Shown: positions 8,996 through 16,978 of the stretch, piece by piece
Layout of the letters: every line of letters starts with the position of its first letter
How positions within the stretch are numbered: position 1 is the first letter of the stretch
Assembly (NCBI RefSeq): GCF_023921225.1
Contig: NZ_CP071527.1
Location: 1,002,001-1,066,000, forward strand
From: Legionella lytica
GTDB lineage: Bacteria; Pseudomonadota; Gammaproteobacteria; Legionellales; Legionellaceae
DNA length: 64,000 nt
Reading direction: 5' to 3'
Translations under genes and position numbers: made by a program
Notes under the pieces: generated by a model
What the model was told of the DNA's origin: nothing
Databases searched by the model: none
What the model saw: the letters and a program-made list of their open reading frames with translations, nothing else

Positions 8996-9952
8996 ATGAA
9001 TGAAGTAAGTTATAGAGAAATAAGTAATGAAGAAGAAGGACAACGTCTGGATAATTACTTAATCCGAATTTTAAAGGGCGTACCTAAAAGCCACATTTAC
9101 CGAATTATTCGGGGTGGTGAGGTTCGTGTTAATAAGAAGAGAGCGCAGGTTAGTTCTCGCTTGCATGCCGGAGATATGGTTCGTATTCCACCAATTCGTA
9201 TTTCAGAATCAAAAGAAGTATTTGTTGGTGATGCCATGGCAAAACGCCTTAAAGAATGCGTTATTTTTGAAGATGCCTGTTTTTTAGTCATAAATAAACC
9301 TTCGGGGATAGCAGTGCATGGCGGCAGTGGTTTAAGTTTAGGTGTTATTGAAGCATTAAGAAAAACTAGACCAGATCTGGCTTATTTGGAATTAATCCAT
9401 CGTTTAGATAGAGAGACCTCAGGCTGTCTTTTGCTGGCTAAAAAGAGAAGCACTTTAAGAGCAATGCATGCTTTGCTGGAAGCTCGTGAAGTGCAAAAAA
9501 CCTATTGGGCCCTATTAACGCATCGCTGGGAAGGAAAAAAACAATTAACCGTTCACGCAGCCTTAGAAAAAAATACTTTGAAATCTGGTGAGCGTGTGGT
9601 GTCCGTCACTGATGAGGGCAAAGCTTCAGAAACCGGATTTAAATTACTTGAGAATTACCAACAGGCATGTTGGGTTGAGGCAAGCCCTAAAACGGGGCGT
9701 ACTCACCAAATTCGAGTTCATAGTGCACATTTAGGGCATGTTATTGTTGGTGATGAAAAATATGGATCTGTTGCAGGAGAAGTAGAAGGCATAGATAATC
9801 GACATCATCGTCTTTATTTGCATGCACGTTCTATCCAATTTGAATTGAATGGGACTAAACATTTCTTTCAAGCTGATGCAGATGAAGTCTTTTCTAACAC
9901 ACTAAAACAATTGCGTGCGAGGAGTGTAGTGAGCAATGAGCAATCTTTATGA
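8996..9952 (+). CDS. rluC: 23S rRNA pseudouridine synthase C
   Basis: Makes pseudouridines in 23S rRNA (positions 955, 2504 and 2580 in E. coli). The start at 8996 gives 318 residues, matching the usual RluC length and beginning just before the S4 RNA-binding domain (EGQRLDNYLIRIL, residues about 14-75); the open frame extends 23 codons further upstream. The catalytic motif HRLDRETSGCLLLAKK contains the nucleophile Asp138. The C-terminal TGRTHQIRVH motif is intact. The gene following it starts 17 bases before its stop, so both are translated from one message. Confidence 0.93.
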   Translation: MNEVSYREISNEEEGQRLDNYLIRILKGVPKSHIYRIIRGGEVRVNKKRAQVSSRLHAGDMVRIPPIRISESKEVFVGDAMAKRLKECVIFEDACFLVINKPSGIAVHGGSGLSLGVIEALRKTRPDLAYLELIHRLDRETSGCLLLAKKRSTLRAMHALLEAREVQKTYWALLTHRWEGKKQLTVHAALEKNTLKSGERVVSVTDEGKASETGFKLLENYQQACWVEASPKTGRTHQIRVHSAHLGHVIVGDEKYGSVAGEVEGIDNRHHRLYLHARSIQFELNGTKHFFQADADEVFSNTLKQLRARSVVSNEQSL

Positions 9953-10586
9953 TTTGGTAGTGTTTGATTGGGAAGGCACTATTGCAGACACTTTAGGCGC
10001 AGTATTTCATACTGTTGCTGTAGAAGCAGATTTACTCGGTTTTGGTACTTTTGAACCTGAAGAAGCAAGAAAACATGTGGACCTGGGCTTAGAGCGCGCA
10101 TTAATAAAAGCATACCCGCATTTGTCTGCTTTAGAACATGAGCAGTTAATCCATGCGGTGCATCGTTCAATGCACACTCGTTCACTTGAGGTTTTTTTAA
10201 TTCCTGGAGTCCGCGAATTTATTCATCAACTACATGATGCTCATATAAAGATGGCCGTAGCCACGAATAAGGGGCACCAGTCATTAACTCGGGCGTTACA
10301 GACTACCGGCCTTGATGAGTTCATTAAGGTTACACGTTCAGCAGGACAGGTGCCTGCGAAACCGCACCCACAGATGCTTGAAGAAATTATTGATGAAATG
10401 GATGGACGTATCGCGACGACATTAATGATCGGTGATTCCGTTACCGACATAGAAATGGCAAACAGCATCCAGGTTAATGCCATCGGCGTCGATTTTTATC
10501 ATCAACAAGAAAGCGCATTAAAAGCAGCAGGTGCTTTGGCTGTTTTTGATGATTATAAATTGCTTGCTGACTATTTACATTTATAA
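9936..10586 (+). CDS. HAD-family phosphatase (Gph-like)
   Basis: A 216-residue class IA HAD hydrolase. Motif I is FDWEGT with nucleophile Asp11, but the usual second aspartate is replaced by Glu13. Motif II is VATNKG, the motif III lysine lies in KPHPQM, and motif IV is GDSVTDIEMA. The cap domain (about residues 20-80) is helical as in phosphoglycolate phosphatase. It overlaps rluC by 17 bases, the rluC-phosphatase arrangement common in gammaproteobacteria. The substrate is unknown. Confidence 0.85.
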   Translation: MSNLYDLVVFDWEGTIADTLGAVFHTVAVEADLLGFGTFEPEEARKHVDLGLERALIKAYPHLSALEHEQLIHAVHRSMHTRSLEVFLIPGVREFIHQLHDAHIKMAVATNKGHQSLTRALQTTGLDEFIKVTRSAGQVPAKPHPQMLEEIIDEMDGRIATTLMIGDSVTDIEMANSIQVNAIGVDFYHQQESALKAAGALAVFDDYKLLADYLHL

Positions 10587-10916
10587 GATATAACGGATTA
10601 TTTAGGCTATTGTCCGTAAGTTAAAGATGATTGACACCGCCATCAAGTTAAGGAAATTTGTAATGACGTGTAGGTTGAGCTTATAGCCCAACATTAAGTT
10701 CATGCGTGGTTAGATGCCTTGTTGCGCCATGGGCCCAACCTACATAATCCTTAAGTTGATGGCAGTGAATACGGGGTGAGGCCTAATTCCTATCTGGCTC
10801 CCGGTTTACCATGCGCTCTATTCATGTAAGAGAGCATTACAATTTTTCGTTAATATTATCCTCAGAACATCTGCGGATGTTTGTTGGGATTATGTCTGCA
10901 AAGGGAGTATTAAGCA
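10587..10916. other. Intergenic region between HAD gene and pgsA
   Basis: 330 bases without a gene. It holds the nested inverted-repeat element at 10635-10767; the remaining part upstream of pgsA is AT-rich and should contain the pgsA promoter, which I cannot place with confidence. Confidence 0.6.
10635..10767. repeat. MITE-like element with 20-bp terminal inverted repeats
   Basis: The ends CACCGCCATCAAGTTAAGGA (10635-10654) and the complement of TCCTTAAGTTGATGGCAGTG (10748-10767) match at 18 of 20 positions. Inside, 10670-10743 is a second nested inverted repeat that starts GTAGGTTGAGC and ends GGGCCCAACCTAC. There is no coding capacity. No clear target-site duplication is seen. Confidence 0.65.
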
Positions 10917-11477
10917 TTGAGTACATTGACTATACCTAATTTATTAACCTTGCTTCGTATCGTATTGATTCCGGTATTAATTGTTATTTTTTATTTGCCT
11001 GTTAAATGGGCGGGCGCTGTATCTGCAGGTATTTTTGCTGCGGCCAGTTTTACGGATTGGCTCGATGGTTATTTGGCACGTAAGTTACACATGATGTCTC
11101 CCCTGGGAGCGTTTTTAGATCCGGTGGCCGATAAACTTTTGGTTTCGACCAGTTTATTGCTTTTAGTGGGGGTAAAGGATCTTAATTACATTACTATTCC
11201 GGCAATTATCATTGTAGGTCGAGAAATTGTAATTTCAGCATTAAGAGAATGGATGGCAGAAATTGGTAAGCGAGCCAGTGTTGCGGTTGGCTATGTTGGA
11301 AAAGTAAAAACATTTTTACAAATGGCAGCTTTGTTTCTGTTATTAGCATTTAATCCAGTAAACTCCTGGTGGGGCATTTTTGGCTTTATTTTGCTATACG
11401 TGGCCGCAATTTTAACGATTTGGTCTATGGTTATTTACCTCTCTATAGCATGGCCAGAATTATCGAAAAAAAGTTAA
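10917..11477 (+). CDS. pgsA: CDP-diacylglycerol-glycerol-3-phosphate 3-phosphatidyltransferase
   Basis: Makes phosphatidylglycerophosphate, the committed step to phosphatidylglycerol and cardiolipin, in the inner membrane. The 186-residue protein has several hydrophobic helices and the full CDP-alcohol phosphotransferase signature (DWLDGYLARKLHMMSPLG followed by AFLDPVADK). The start codon is TTG, supported by GGGAG about 10 bases upstream and by the family N-terminus (TIPNLLTLLRI). The tRNA-Gly/Cys/Leu cluster follows directly, as in E. coli (pgsA-glyW-cysT-leuZ). Confidence 0.94.
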   Translation: MSTLTIPNLLTLLRIVLIPVLIVIFYLPVKWAGAVSAGIFAAASFTDWLDGYLARKLHMMSPLGAFLDPVADKLLVSTSLLLLVGVKDLNYITIPAIIIVGREIVISALREWMAEIGKRASVAVGYVGKVKTFLQMAALFLLLAFNPVNSWWGIFGFILLYVAAILTIWSMVIYLSIAWPELSKKS

Positions 11478-11485
11478 ATTTATTG

Positions 11486-11513
11486 TTGACAGGTCATGAT
11501 AATCCTGTAGAAT
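11486..11513 (+). promoter_or_regulatory. Sigma-70 promoter for the tRNA cluster
   Basis: TTGACA at 11486-11491 and TAGAAT at 11508-11513, 16 bases apart, placed 16 bases before the tRNA-Gly gene. It is a near-consensus promoter in the expected place. Confidence 0.8.
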
Positions 11514-11529
11514 GCACACCCATGGAGAC

Positions 11530-11605
<76 letters not shown>

Positions 11606-11609
11606 AATT

Positions 11610-11636
11610 AAGCGACGACACAGTCGCTTTTTTTTT
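11610..11636 (+). terminator. Candidate intrinsic terminator after tRNA-Gly
   Basis: AAGCGAC and GTCGCTT form a 7-bp stem around a short loop, followed by a run of nine Ts. If it works well, the following two tRNAs need read-through or their own promoter. Confidence 0.65.
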
Positions 11637-11676
11637 AGAGCAGCATACAAATGGTACCTGCGTTGCAGTATCAGTT

Positions 11677-11750
11677 GGCTGTGTGGCAGAGTGGTTATGC
11701 AGCGGCCTGCAAAGCCGTGGACGCCGGTTCGATTCCGGCCTCAGCCTCCA
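11677..11750 (+). tRNA. tRNA-Cys (GCA)
   Basis: 74 bases, anticodon loop CTGCAAA giving GCA, T-arm GGTTCGATTCC, encoded CCA. The acceptor stem GGCTGTG/CTCAGCC contains one T-T mismatch. Confidence 0.95.
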
Positions 11751-11763
11751 AATAAGAAGAAAA

Positions 11764-11850
11764 GCCCAGGTGGCGAAACAGGTAGACGCAAGGGACTTAA
11801 AATCCCTCGGTGGTAACACCATGCCGGTTCGATTCCGGCCCTGGGCACCA
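11764..11850 (+). tRNA. tRNA-Leu (UAA)
   Basis: 87 bases with the long variable arm of leucine tRNAs (CTCGGTGGTAACACCAT), anticodon loop CTTAAAA giving UAA, encoded CCA. Its 3' end is imperfectly repeated at 13330-13356, indicating use as an integration site. Confidence 0.96.
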
Positions 11851-11853
11851 ATC
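11827..11853. other. Putative attL at the 3' end of tRNA-Leu
   Basis: The segment starting GTTCGATTCCGGCC and running through the CCA end matches 13330-13356 except for a changed base and a small indel. It marks the left boundary of a roughly 1.5-kb island. Confidence 0.6.
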
Positions 11854-12161
11854 ACATATTTTCTAATTGTTCTCAAGAGTTAAAATTAGTACGTAACTGA
11901 CTGATTGATAAATAATAGAGTAACACTGACTTTTCTCTCTAAAATTTTTCTCAACGATTCGTTAATCTTCGTATTTAACTGTGCATACTTTGGGTAAGAT
12001 CTTGGGTAAACTTTTTTACTTCTTCTCTCCAAGGTCACTGCTTCGTTGAGGTGATTACAATTTTATCAGATACTCAAATCAGATCTTTAAAGATAGACGC
12101 TGAAAACGCCACGCTGATCATAATGGATTAGTGTTAGAACTTAGGCCCAACAAGAAAAAAC
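11854..12161. other. AT-rich non-coding stretch at left end of tRNA-Leu island
   Basis: About 300 bases without a gene. The sequence TTGGGTAA occurs twice near 11991-12009 and a similar TTGGGTAAGAT lies at 13271-13281 near the right end. On the minus strand the segment follows the truncated regulator, where its missing C-terminal part would be expected; I see no intact helix-turn-helix coding sequence. Confidence 0.5.
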
Positions 12162-12518
12162 TCAATAAAGCCTACATTTTTCGTTTCCAGTGCGAACGAA
12201 ACTAATGCCATTATCTATATTAAAAAAATCTCGCCCTTGAAGATAAATTGGATCTTTTTCATCCATTTCAGACCAGAGAAAATAGCCTGTAGGAAGTAAA
12301 TGTTCTATATCTATGGTGCCAACAGAATTATAAAGACCATTTTTATAAAAATGATTTATCCAATCGGCATTATTAGTTAATAGCTCTCTTGAACAGTCAT
12401 TATTGCATATTTTAATGTAATTAAAATATGTTATCGACTGCAATAAAGGATCGCAAATATCCTTTACCAAACTACTGCTGCTGAGAGAAAAATGTTTTTC
12501 CAGATTAATTCCAGACAT
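12162..12518 (-). pseudogene. Truncated LuxR-type regulator, N-terminal sensor part only
   Basis: 118 residues that look like the N-terminal domain of the Legionella LuxR-like regulators (phrases such as YFNYIKI, WINHFYKNG, GYFLWSEM, GRDFFNIDNGISFV). The frame stops soon after this and no DNA-binding helix-turn-helix follows, so the gene is probably broken by frameshift or deletion. AAGGA precedes the ATG and overlaps the stop of the upstream LOG-family gene, so it was translated from the same message. The family assignment is from memory of similar Legionella proteins; a standalone small protein is the alternative. Confidence 0.5.
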
Positions 12519-12527
12519 GCTTAATCC

Positions 12528-13127
12528 TTAAATAAACTGTGGCTGCCCCATATCTATTGATGGATTTGTTACTTCAATTACTTCTTTTGAAGGAGGAATA
12601 ATTTGAGCTAGAAGCGAAGGAACGTTTGGCTGCACTATAGGGATATTCGCGTCTTTTTTCAATAATAACCCGTTTTGCTCACAGGTTCCTATAAATGAGA
12701 ATAATCCATCGAAATATCCATTTATATTCAAAAATCCAATACTTTTCTTAATTTCCCCAATTTTTATTGCATTCCACGTCTCAAATGCCTCTTCTAGCGT
12801 ACCAAGGCCACCTGGCATAACAATAAAAACATCGGCCATTTGTTGCATCATTCTTTTTCTTTCTTGCATCGTATCGACAATATGTAATTCATCTAATAGG
12901 TCTAAAGGCTTTTCTTTCTCAATAAGATTTTTGGTTATTATGCCGATTGTTTTTCCACCATGTTCTTTAACGGTAGTAGCTAAAAGCCCCATCATTCCTA
13001 AGCTTGAACCACCATATATCAGAGTAAGCCCCATAGCGGCTAATTCTTTCGCTAATAAAACTACTGCTTCACTAAATTGGTTATTATTGCCAGAGTTAGC
13101 ACCTAGATAAACACAGACTGATTTCAT
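12528..13127 (-). CDS. LOG family protein (TIGR00730, Rossmann fold)
   Basis: 199 residues with the LOG signature PGGLGTLEEAFE near residue 105 and the N-terminal CVYLGANSGNN and IYGGSSLGMMG segments, including the arginine pair of the MQERKRMM motif. Enzymes of this family cleave ribose-5-phosphate from nucleoside 5'-monophosphates (cytokinin-type riboside monophosphate phosphoribohydrolase). It lies inside the tRNA-Leu island and is the only intact gene there. Its natural substrate in this organism is unknown. Confidence 0.88.
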   Translation of the reverse strand: MKSVCVYLGANSGNNNQFSEAVVLLAKELAAMGLTLIYGGSSLGMMGLLATTVKEHGGKTIGIITKNLIEKEKPLDLLDELHIVDTMQERKRMMQQMADVFIVMPGGLGTLEEAFETWNAIKIGEIKKSIGFLNINGYFDGLFSFIGTCEQNGLLLKKDANIPIVQPNVPSLLAQIIPPSKEVIEVTNPSIDMGQPQFI

Positions 13128-13329
13128 TAATATCTCTATTTGTTTTAAAAAGACTAAGGAGGATAGATTATAAATCCAAATGATGTAATACGTAAAAAAT
13201 ACTCAGGCTAAGATATTTAATTTAATTCGTATCTTTTTGCAATCATTCAAATCAGTTATCACACAGCACGTTGGGTAAGATTCGAGTCCTTATTGTTTAT
13301 ATTATTTAAAATCATAAAGTTATAACAAA

Positions 13330-13356
13330 GTTCGATTCCGGCTCTGGCACCAAATC
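13330..13356. other. Putative attR, copy of tRNA-Leu 3' end
   Basis: GTTCGATTCCGGC followed by TCTGGCACCAAATC repeats the end of tRNA-Leu with a CC-to-TC change, one lost G in the acceptor stem and an extra A after CCA. No other part of a tRNA is present, so this is a boundary repeat and not a gene. Confidence 0.6.
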
Positions 13357-13484
13357 TTCTTTCTCGAATTACTTGTTCAAAATTCATATTCAAAGATATC
13401 TCTTAAACTTCATTCATATTTATTTATAAATTTCTTAGACGTTCACGTATATTGCTAATTAGTCAGGATTTTTTATATCGCTGT

Positions 13485-13573
13485 AGGTTGGTGCTGAGTG
13501 CAACGAAGCCCAACAACGGAGCGTCCATATTACCACCATGCTGGGCTTCGTTGCACTCAGCACCAACCTACAA
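13485..13573. repeat. Long inverted repeat (GTAGGTTGG family)
   Basis: The left arm, starting GTAGGTTGGTGCTGAGTGC, pairs over about 30 bases with a right arm ending CAGCACCAACCTAC; the loop is about 25 bases. It is related by its end sequences to 10670-10743 and 21944-22016. Confidence 0.8.
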
Positions 13574-13699
13574 GTTATAAGCAATAATACCCAGGTGGAA
13601 TTTTATTCTGTGCATGCTCACTATATTCCTCTTGCTTTTATATAGTTAAATGATTAACTTCCATCCTTTTGACAGGTGGTGAGTGTAGTGAGAAGAAAT

Positions 13700-13969
13700 A
13701 TGACTAAGAAACAAGTTGAAAATCAAGAAGATGAAATGGATTTTATGTCGCTTTTTGAGGAAGAGGGGTATAGCGAAGATATGATGGTTGACGTAATGAG
13801 AGATACAATTGCTGCCTGTAATAATCAAATGCAGATTGCCGTTGAACTTACAAAACTTATTATTGAGGGCAGCATAACTGAAAATAGGGAAGAACAGGTG
13901 TTTTCTGTTTTTAAAAAAGCAGTTAGCGTGGTTAGCGAAAGTTTCCCATTAAAAAATATTATGTCGTAA
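13700..13969 (+). CDS. Small acidic protein of unknown function
   Basis: 89 residues starting MTKKQVENQ; the open frame runs a further eight codons upstream from GTG codons, but ATG at 13700 is the better start. It is acidic at the N-terminus (EDEMDFMSLFEEEGYSED) and probably all-helical, with no signal peptide or membrane segment. I recognise no family. Confidence 0.6.
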   Translation: MTKKQVENQEDEMDFMSLFEEEGYSEDMMVDVMRDTIAACNNQMQIAVELTKLIIEGSITENREEQVFSVFKKAVSVVSESFPLKNIMS

Positions 13970-14022
13970 TTAGGTCTATAACGAGTTTAGATGCCTTTTT
14001 GGTGCCTGAGGAATGGAAGGCT

Positions 14023-14051
14023 GAATTACCGTGGTATGACGCGGTAATTCG
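14023..14051. repeat. Palindrome, CGAATTACCGCGG family
   Basis: GAATTACCG and CGGTAATTC form the arms with a short central loop. It is the second near-complete copy of the family seen at 6369-6399 and lies between two genes on the same strand. Confidence 0.65.
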
Positions 14052-14197
14052 AAGGTATTATTTGGTAAGCAATCTTTGAAGTAGTGCCATTAGGTGCTTG
14101 TAACCGGCTACGCAAACGCACTAACGCATAGATGCTCAGTGATTTTTTCTTCATTTTCTTAATACTCCATAAAATTTGGTAATGTGGATACCTTTAT

Positions 14198-15439
14198 ATG
14201 TTTGAATTAACTCAGGTAGATAGGGATGTTTTTGAGCAGCATTTTCTCAAGTTTCGTTTAAAGTATTACTTTACTGAAACGAAGGAGTTTCTTGCTCGGC
14301 ACAAGTTATTGTCTGTCTTTATCATTTGCTTATTGGCACCTGGAGTAGAGCATATTCAAGCACTAGGTATGCCATTCTATGCTCTTATTGATCCATCGAT
14401 TACCTTAAAAGAGAAACTTATTTATTTAGTCTCGTTGTTACTATTTTTGTTGGCTATGACTAAAACCCAATTACCCTTTATAAAAGGAGGGGAATTCAGG
14501 GAATATTTGCATACTTTGTATATACCTTCTCGTGTTTATAAAAAAGCAGATTTTATTCTTCTTTTAGTGTCGTTAAATATTGTTTGGTTGGCTGTTTTCT
14601 TTGGGGCCGCAAACATTCTTCACCATTCTAAAGGGCCATGGTTTGTTTCATCTCAATACAGCCTTTATGCTTCTACTTTATTGGCAATAATTACTTTATT
14701 ATGGAATTGTCTTTATCAAAAAATAGCGAATGGTATTTTATTGTTTTCAGTATTGATATTCGTTGTTTACAGTTCGATGCAGGGGAGTTGGCTTGTAAAT
14801 TATAGTGTGAGCTGTTTTGTAGTATTTCTAAGCGGATTAATTATTTGGACCGTGCAACCTTTTGTAGCCAAAAAAAATTTTAAAACAGGTTCTCTTCTGG
14901 TATTGAATAACTATAAGGGTATGAGTGTTTTCCTGATGCAATTAGCCGTTTTAAGAGAAAGTAAAAGAGCCCTTATCACACGACTAATTCTGTGTTTCGC
15001 GGTATCAGGATTGCTTATTCAAGTATTTTCTTCTCAGGAAGAGCTAGAGAATCGTGATGCGATCGTTCTTGTCTTGGTGAGCTTGCAAACTTATATTTTA
15101 TCGACACTTTTTATTCTTTTTGAAAAGGGAAAACTAGATTACTCCTTATTTCATCAGGTTTTTCCTTATCAGTGGAAAGTGAACTATGTAAAGGAAATAA
15201 GCATTATTTTTATATTATTGAGTGTTATTTTGTTTCCTATTTTTTTGTTTTCCCTCTTTAGTTTTAAAAACTATATTTTCTTGCTTTGGGCTATTTTGAT
15301 GATGAGCGCTATTGGTTTAATAATTAATCGAAGTCTTTATGCCCTATCATTACGTTTTTGTTTATTTTCCTCGTTGCTTAGTACTTTGGGTAGTGGCGTG
15401 GTCCAATATAAGGTTTTGGGGGCTTATTTTGCAACGTAG
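14198..15439 (+). CDS. Multi-spanning membrane protein, probable ABC transporter permease
   Basis: 413 residues with about ten hydrophobic helices spread over the length after a charged N-terminal region of about 40 residues. I recognise no specific family. The following gene encodes an ABC ATPase whose start overlaps its last codons, so it is most likely the membrane half of an ABC transporter of the ABC-2 or bacitracin/lantibiotic-exporter style. Substrate and direction are unknown. Confidence 0.75.
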   Translation: MFELTQVDRDVFEQHFLKFRLKYYFTETKEFLARHKLLSVFIICLLAPGVEHIQALGMPFYALIDPSITLKEKLIYLVSLLLFLLAMTKTQLPFIKGGEFREYLHTLYIPSRVYKKADFILLLVSLNIVWLAVFFGAANILHHSKGPWFVSSQYSLYASTLLAIITLLWNCLYQKIANGILLFSVLIFVVYSSMQGSWLVNYSVSCFVVFLSGLIIWTVQPFVAKKNFKTGSLLVLNNYKGMSVFLMQLAVLRESKRALITRLILCFAVSGLLIQVFSSQEELENRDAIVLVLVSLQTYILSTLFILFEKGKLDYSLFHQVFPYQWKVNYVKEISIIFILLSVILFPIFLFSLFSFKNYIFLLWAILMMSAIGLIINRSLYALSLRFCLFSSLLSTLGSGVVQYKVLGAYFAT

Positions 15440-16055
15440 CATTCAACTTCAGAAGATTAATAAATCTTTCGCTAAGAAGGTTTTGTTTACTGACTTATCT
15501 TATACCTTTCATCAACAGGTGTATCATCTTACTGGGCAAAATGGTGTGGGAAAATCTACCTTGTTACGTTTAATTGTAGGCTTGGATTCTCCTGATTCTG
15601 GTACAGTAGTGCTGAATAATAACTACGCCATAAGAGATCATAGTGTTAATGCAAAAAGATTGTTTTATGTACCAGATGATTTACCTATTTATCCTTTTTT
15701 AACAGGACATGAGTTTTTGTCTTGGCTTGCCACAGTAAGAACAAAAAATACGGCGGAAATTAATCAGCTCCTTGAACAGTTTGAGTTACAAGCGCACGCA
15801 TATACTAAAATTTCTGATATGTCGTATGGTACGAAAAAGAAATTCATTTTAAGTTCTGCACTGATAGGGACGCCTGATTTCATCATTTTAGATGAGCCTT
15901 TAAATGGTTTAGATAAGAAATCACAGCAGGTGTTATTCTCGTTGCTGGCAGAAAAGGCGGCTTATTGCGGTGTTCTATTAACAACGCATCATGATGTTCA
16001 ACTTGAGCAATTAAATCCGATAAAGGTTGAGCTGTTGGATAGGCAGTTGGTGTAG
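15429..16055 (+). CDS. ABC transporter ATP-binding protein
   Basis: A 208-residue ABC ATPase with Walker A GQNGVGKST, a degenerate signature DMSYGTKKKF in place of LSGGQ, Walker B FIILDEPLNGLD and the switch histidine in LLTTHHD. The TTG at 15429 is chosen as start: GGGGGC precedes it and the family N-terminus (LQKINKSFAKK) begins right after; the open frame extends 30 codons upstream but that part is a shadow of the permease. The 11-base overlap with the permease gene implies coupled translation. Confidence 0.85.
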   Translation: MQRSIQLQKINKSFAKKVLFTDLSYTFHQQVYHLTGQNGVGKSTLLRLIVGLDSPDSGTVVLNNNYAIRDHSVNAKRLFYVPDDLPIYPFLTGHEFLSWLATVRTKNTAEINQLLEQFELQAHAYTKISDMSYGTKKKFILSSALIGTPDFIILDEPLNGLDKKSQQVLFSLLAEKAAYCGVLLTTHHDVQLEQLNPIKVELLDRQLV

Positions 16056-16107
16056 GGGAGAGAATTCTTTTATTTTTGGAATGGAGCCTGCTATGAAAAA
16101 ACGTTAT

Positions 16108-16965
16108 TTATCTTGAAACACTAGGAGTTTGTACATCCTTTAATAAGAATAAACGCGAAGGTTTTTTTAGTAATCCACGATACAATACAGAAGACTTAGC
16201 CGCTTCCTCAATAAACACAAACTCGTCAGAATTAATCCAAAAAGGGCTCCAGGCAAGCGTGCCTTTAGGACTAATACGCGTAGCTTTACCGGAATCAAAA
16301 TCGAAGGTCCATAAGGCTGAGGGCGGTCCCATCCAATCTTTTACAGGAGATGGCTCGTCCATGTCGACATCCATAATCAGCATGTTTCCATTGGGTGAAA
16401 CATTCAGTCGAGAAGCACTGCTCATACCTCCTTTCGGAATAATTGTATCAATCTTCCATTTTTTGATGAGCCTACCGTCTAAATCCAGCCAGTAAATTGA
16501 ATCCAGATCATGGCTAAAAAAAGAGGTTCCATTATTAGCCCAAGTAGGCCTGTATTCATTCTTAGTATTTTTAACTGTACGATATCCACTGCCATCGCTA
16601 TTGATTAGCCCTAAATGCCATTCATTGTTAATAAAGGTGTTAAACAATAGCTTTTTACTGTCAGGAGACCACACGGGATTAAAGTTATTTTGGGATGGGA
16701 TATTTTTTAAGCGAGAGATTTTTCCAGACTCAAGTGCCAATAATACCAGATAGCGATTTGTTGCATGGTTATTATCCATTATATTGTAGGCAATGTATTT
16801 TCCATCAGGGGATACTTCCGGCACATAACCCTCAGCAACTTTTTTTGCATTACTACCATCAAGATTTGCCGTCCAAATAGAGCCCGCACGTTCAAAGGCA
16901 AGGATCGGTTTTGCTTGAGCAAGGCCACAGCAGATTAAGGTTAAGAGGAAAAAATAGGCTTTCAT
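16108..16965 (-). CDS. TolB-like beta-propeller protein, periplasmic
   Basis: 285 residues from the ATG at 16965, which is preceded by GGAAG and followed by a clear signal peptide (MKAYFFLLTLICCGLAQA). The mature part shows TolB/WD40-like repeats: TANLDGSNAKKV, EVSPDGKYIAYN, VWSPDSKKLLFN, LINSDGSG, NVSPNGNMLIM. It lacks the N-terminal domain of true TolB and stands outside a tol-pal cluster, so it is a TolB-like propeller of unknown partner. It follows the EamA gene by 13 bases on the same strand. Confidence 0.82.
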   Translation of the reverse strand: MKAYFFLLTLICCGLAQAKPILAFERAGSIWTANLDGSNAKKVAEGYVPEVSPDGKYIAYNIMDNNHATNRYLVLLALESGKISRLKNIPSQNNFNPVWSPDSKKLLFNTFINNEWHLGLINSDGSGYRTVKNTKNEYRPTWANNGTSFFSHDLDSIYWLDLDGRLIKKWKIDTIIPKGGMSSASRLNVSPNGNMLIMDVDMDEPSPVKDWMGPPSALWTFDFDSGKATRISPKGTLAWSPFWINSDEFVFIEEAAKSSVLYRGLLKKPSRLFLLKDVQTPSVSR

Positions 16966-16978
16966 AACGACTTCCAAT

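Larger units (their letters stand above)
13128..13699. other. Intergenic region containing attR and a long hairpin
   Basis: About 570 bases without a recognisable gene. It holds the putative attR at 13330-13356, a T-arm-like fragment (AAGATTCGAGTCCTT, near 13277-13291) and the long inverted repeat at 13485-13573. Confidence 0.6.

Noticed and set aside
13330..13356. A fourth tRNA gene in the region right of the LOG gene
   Set aside because: Only the T-arm and acceptor 3' side are present; no D-arm or anticodon arm, so it is an attachment-site repeat.
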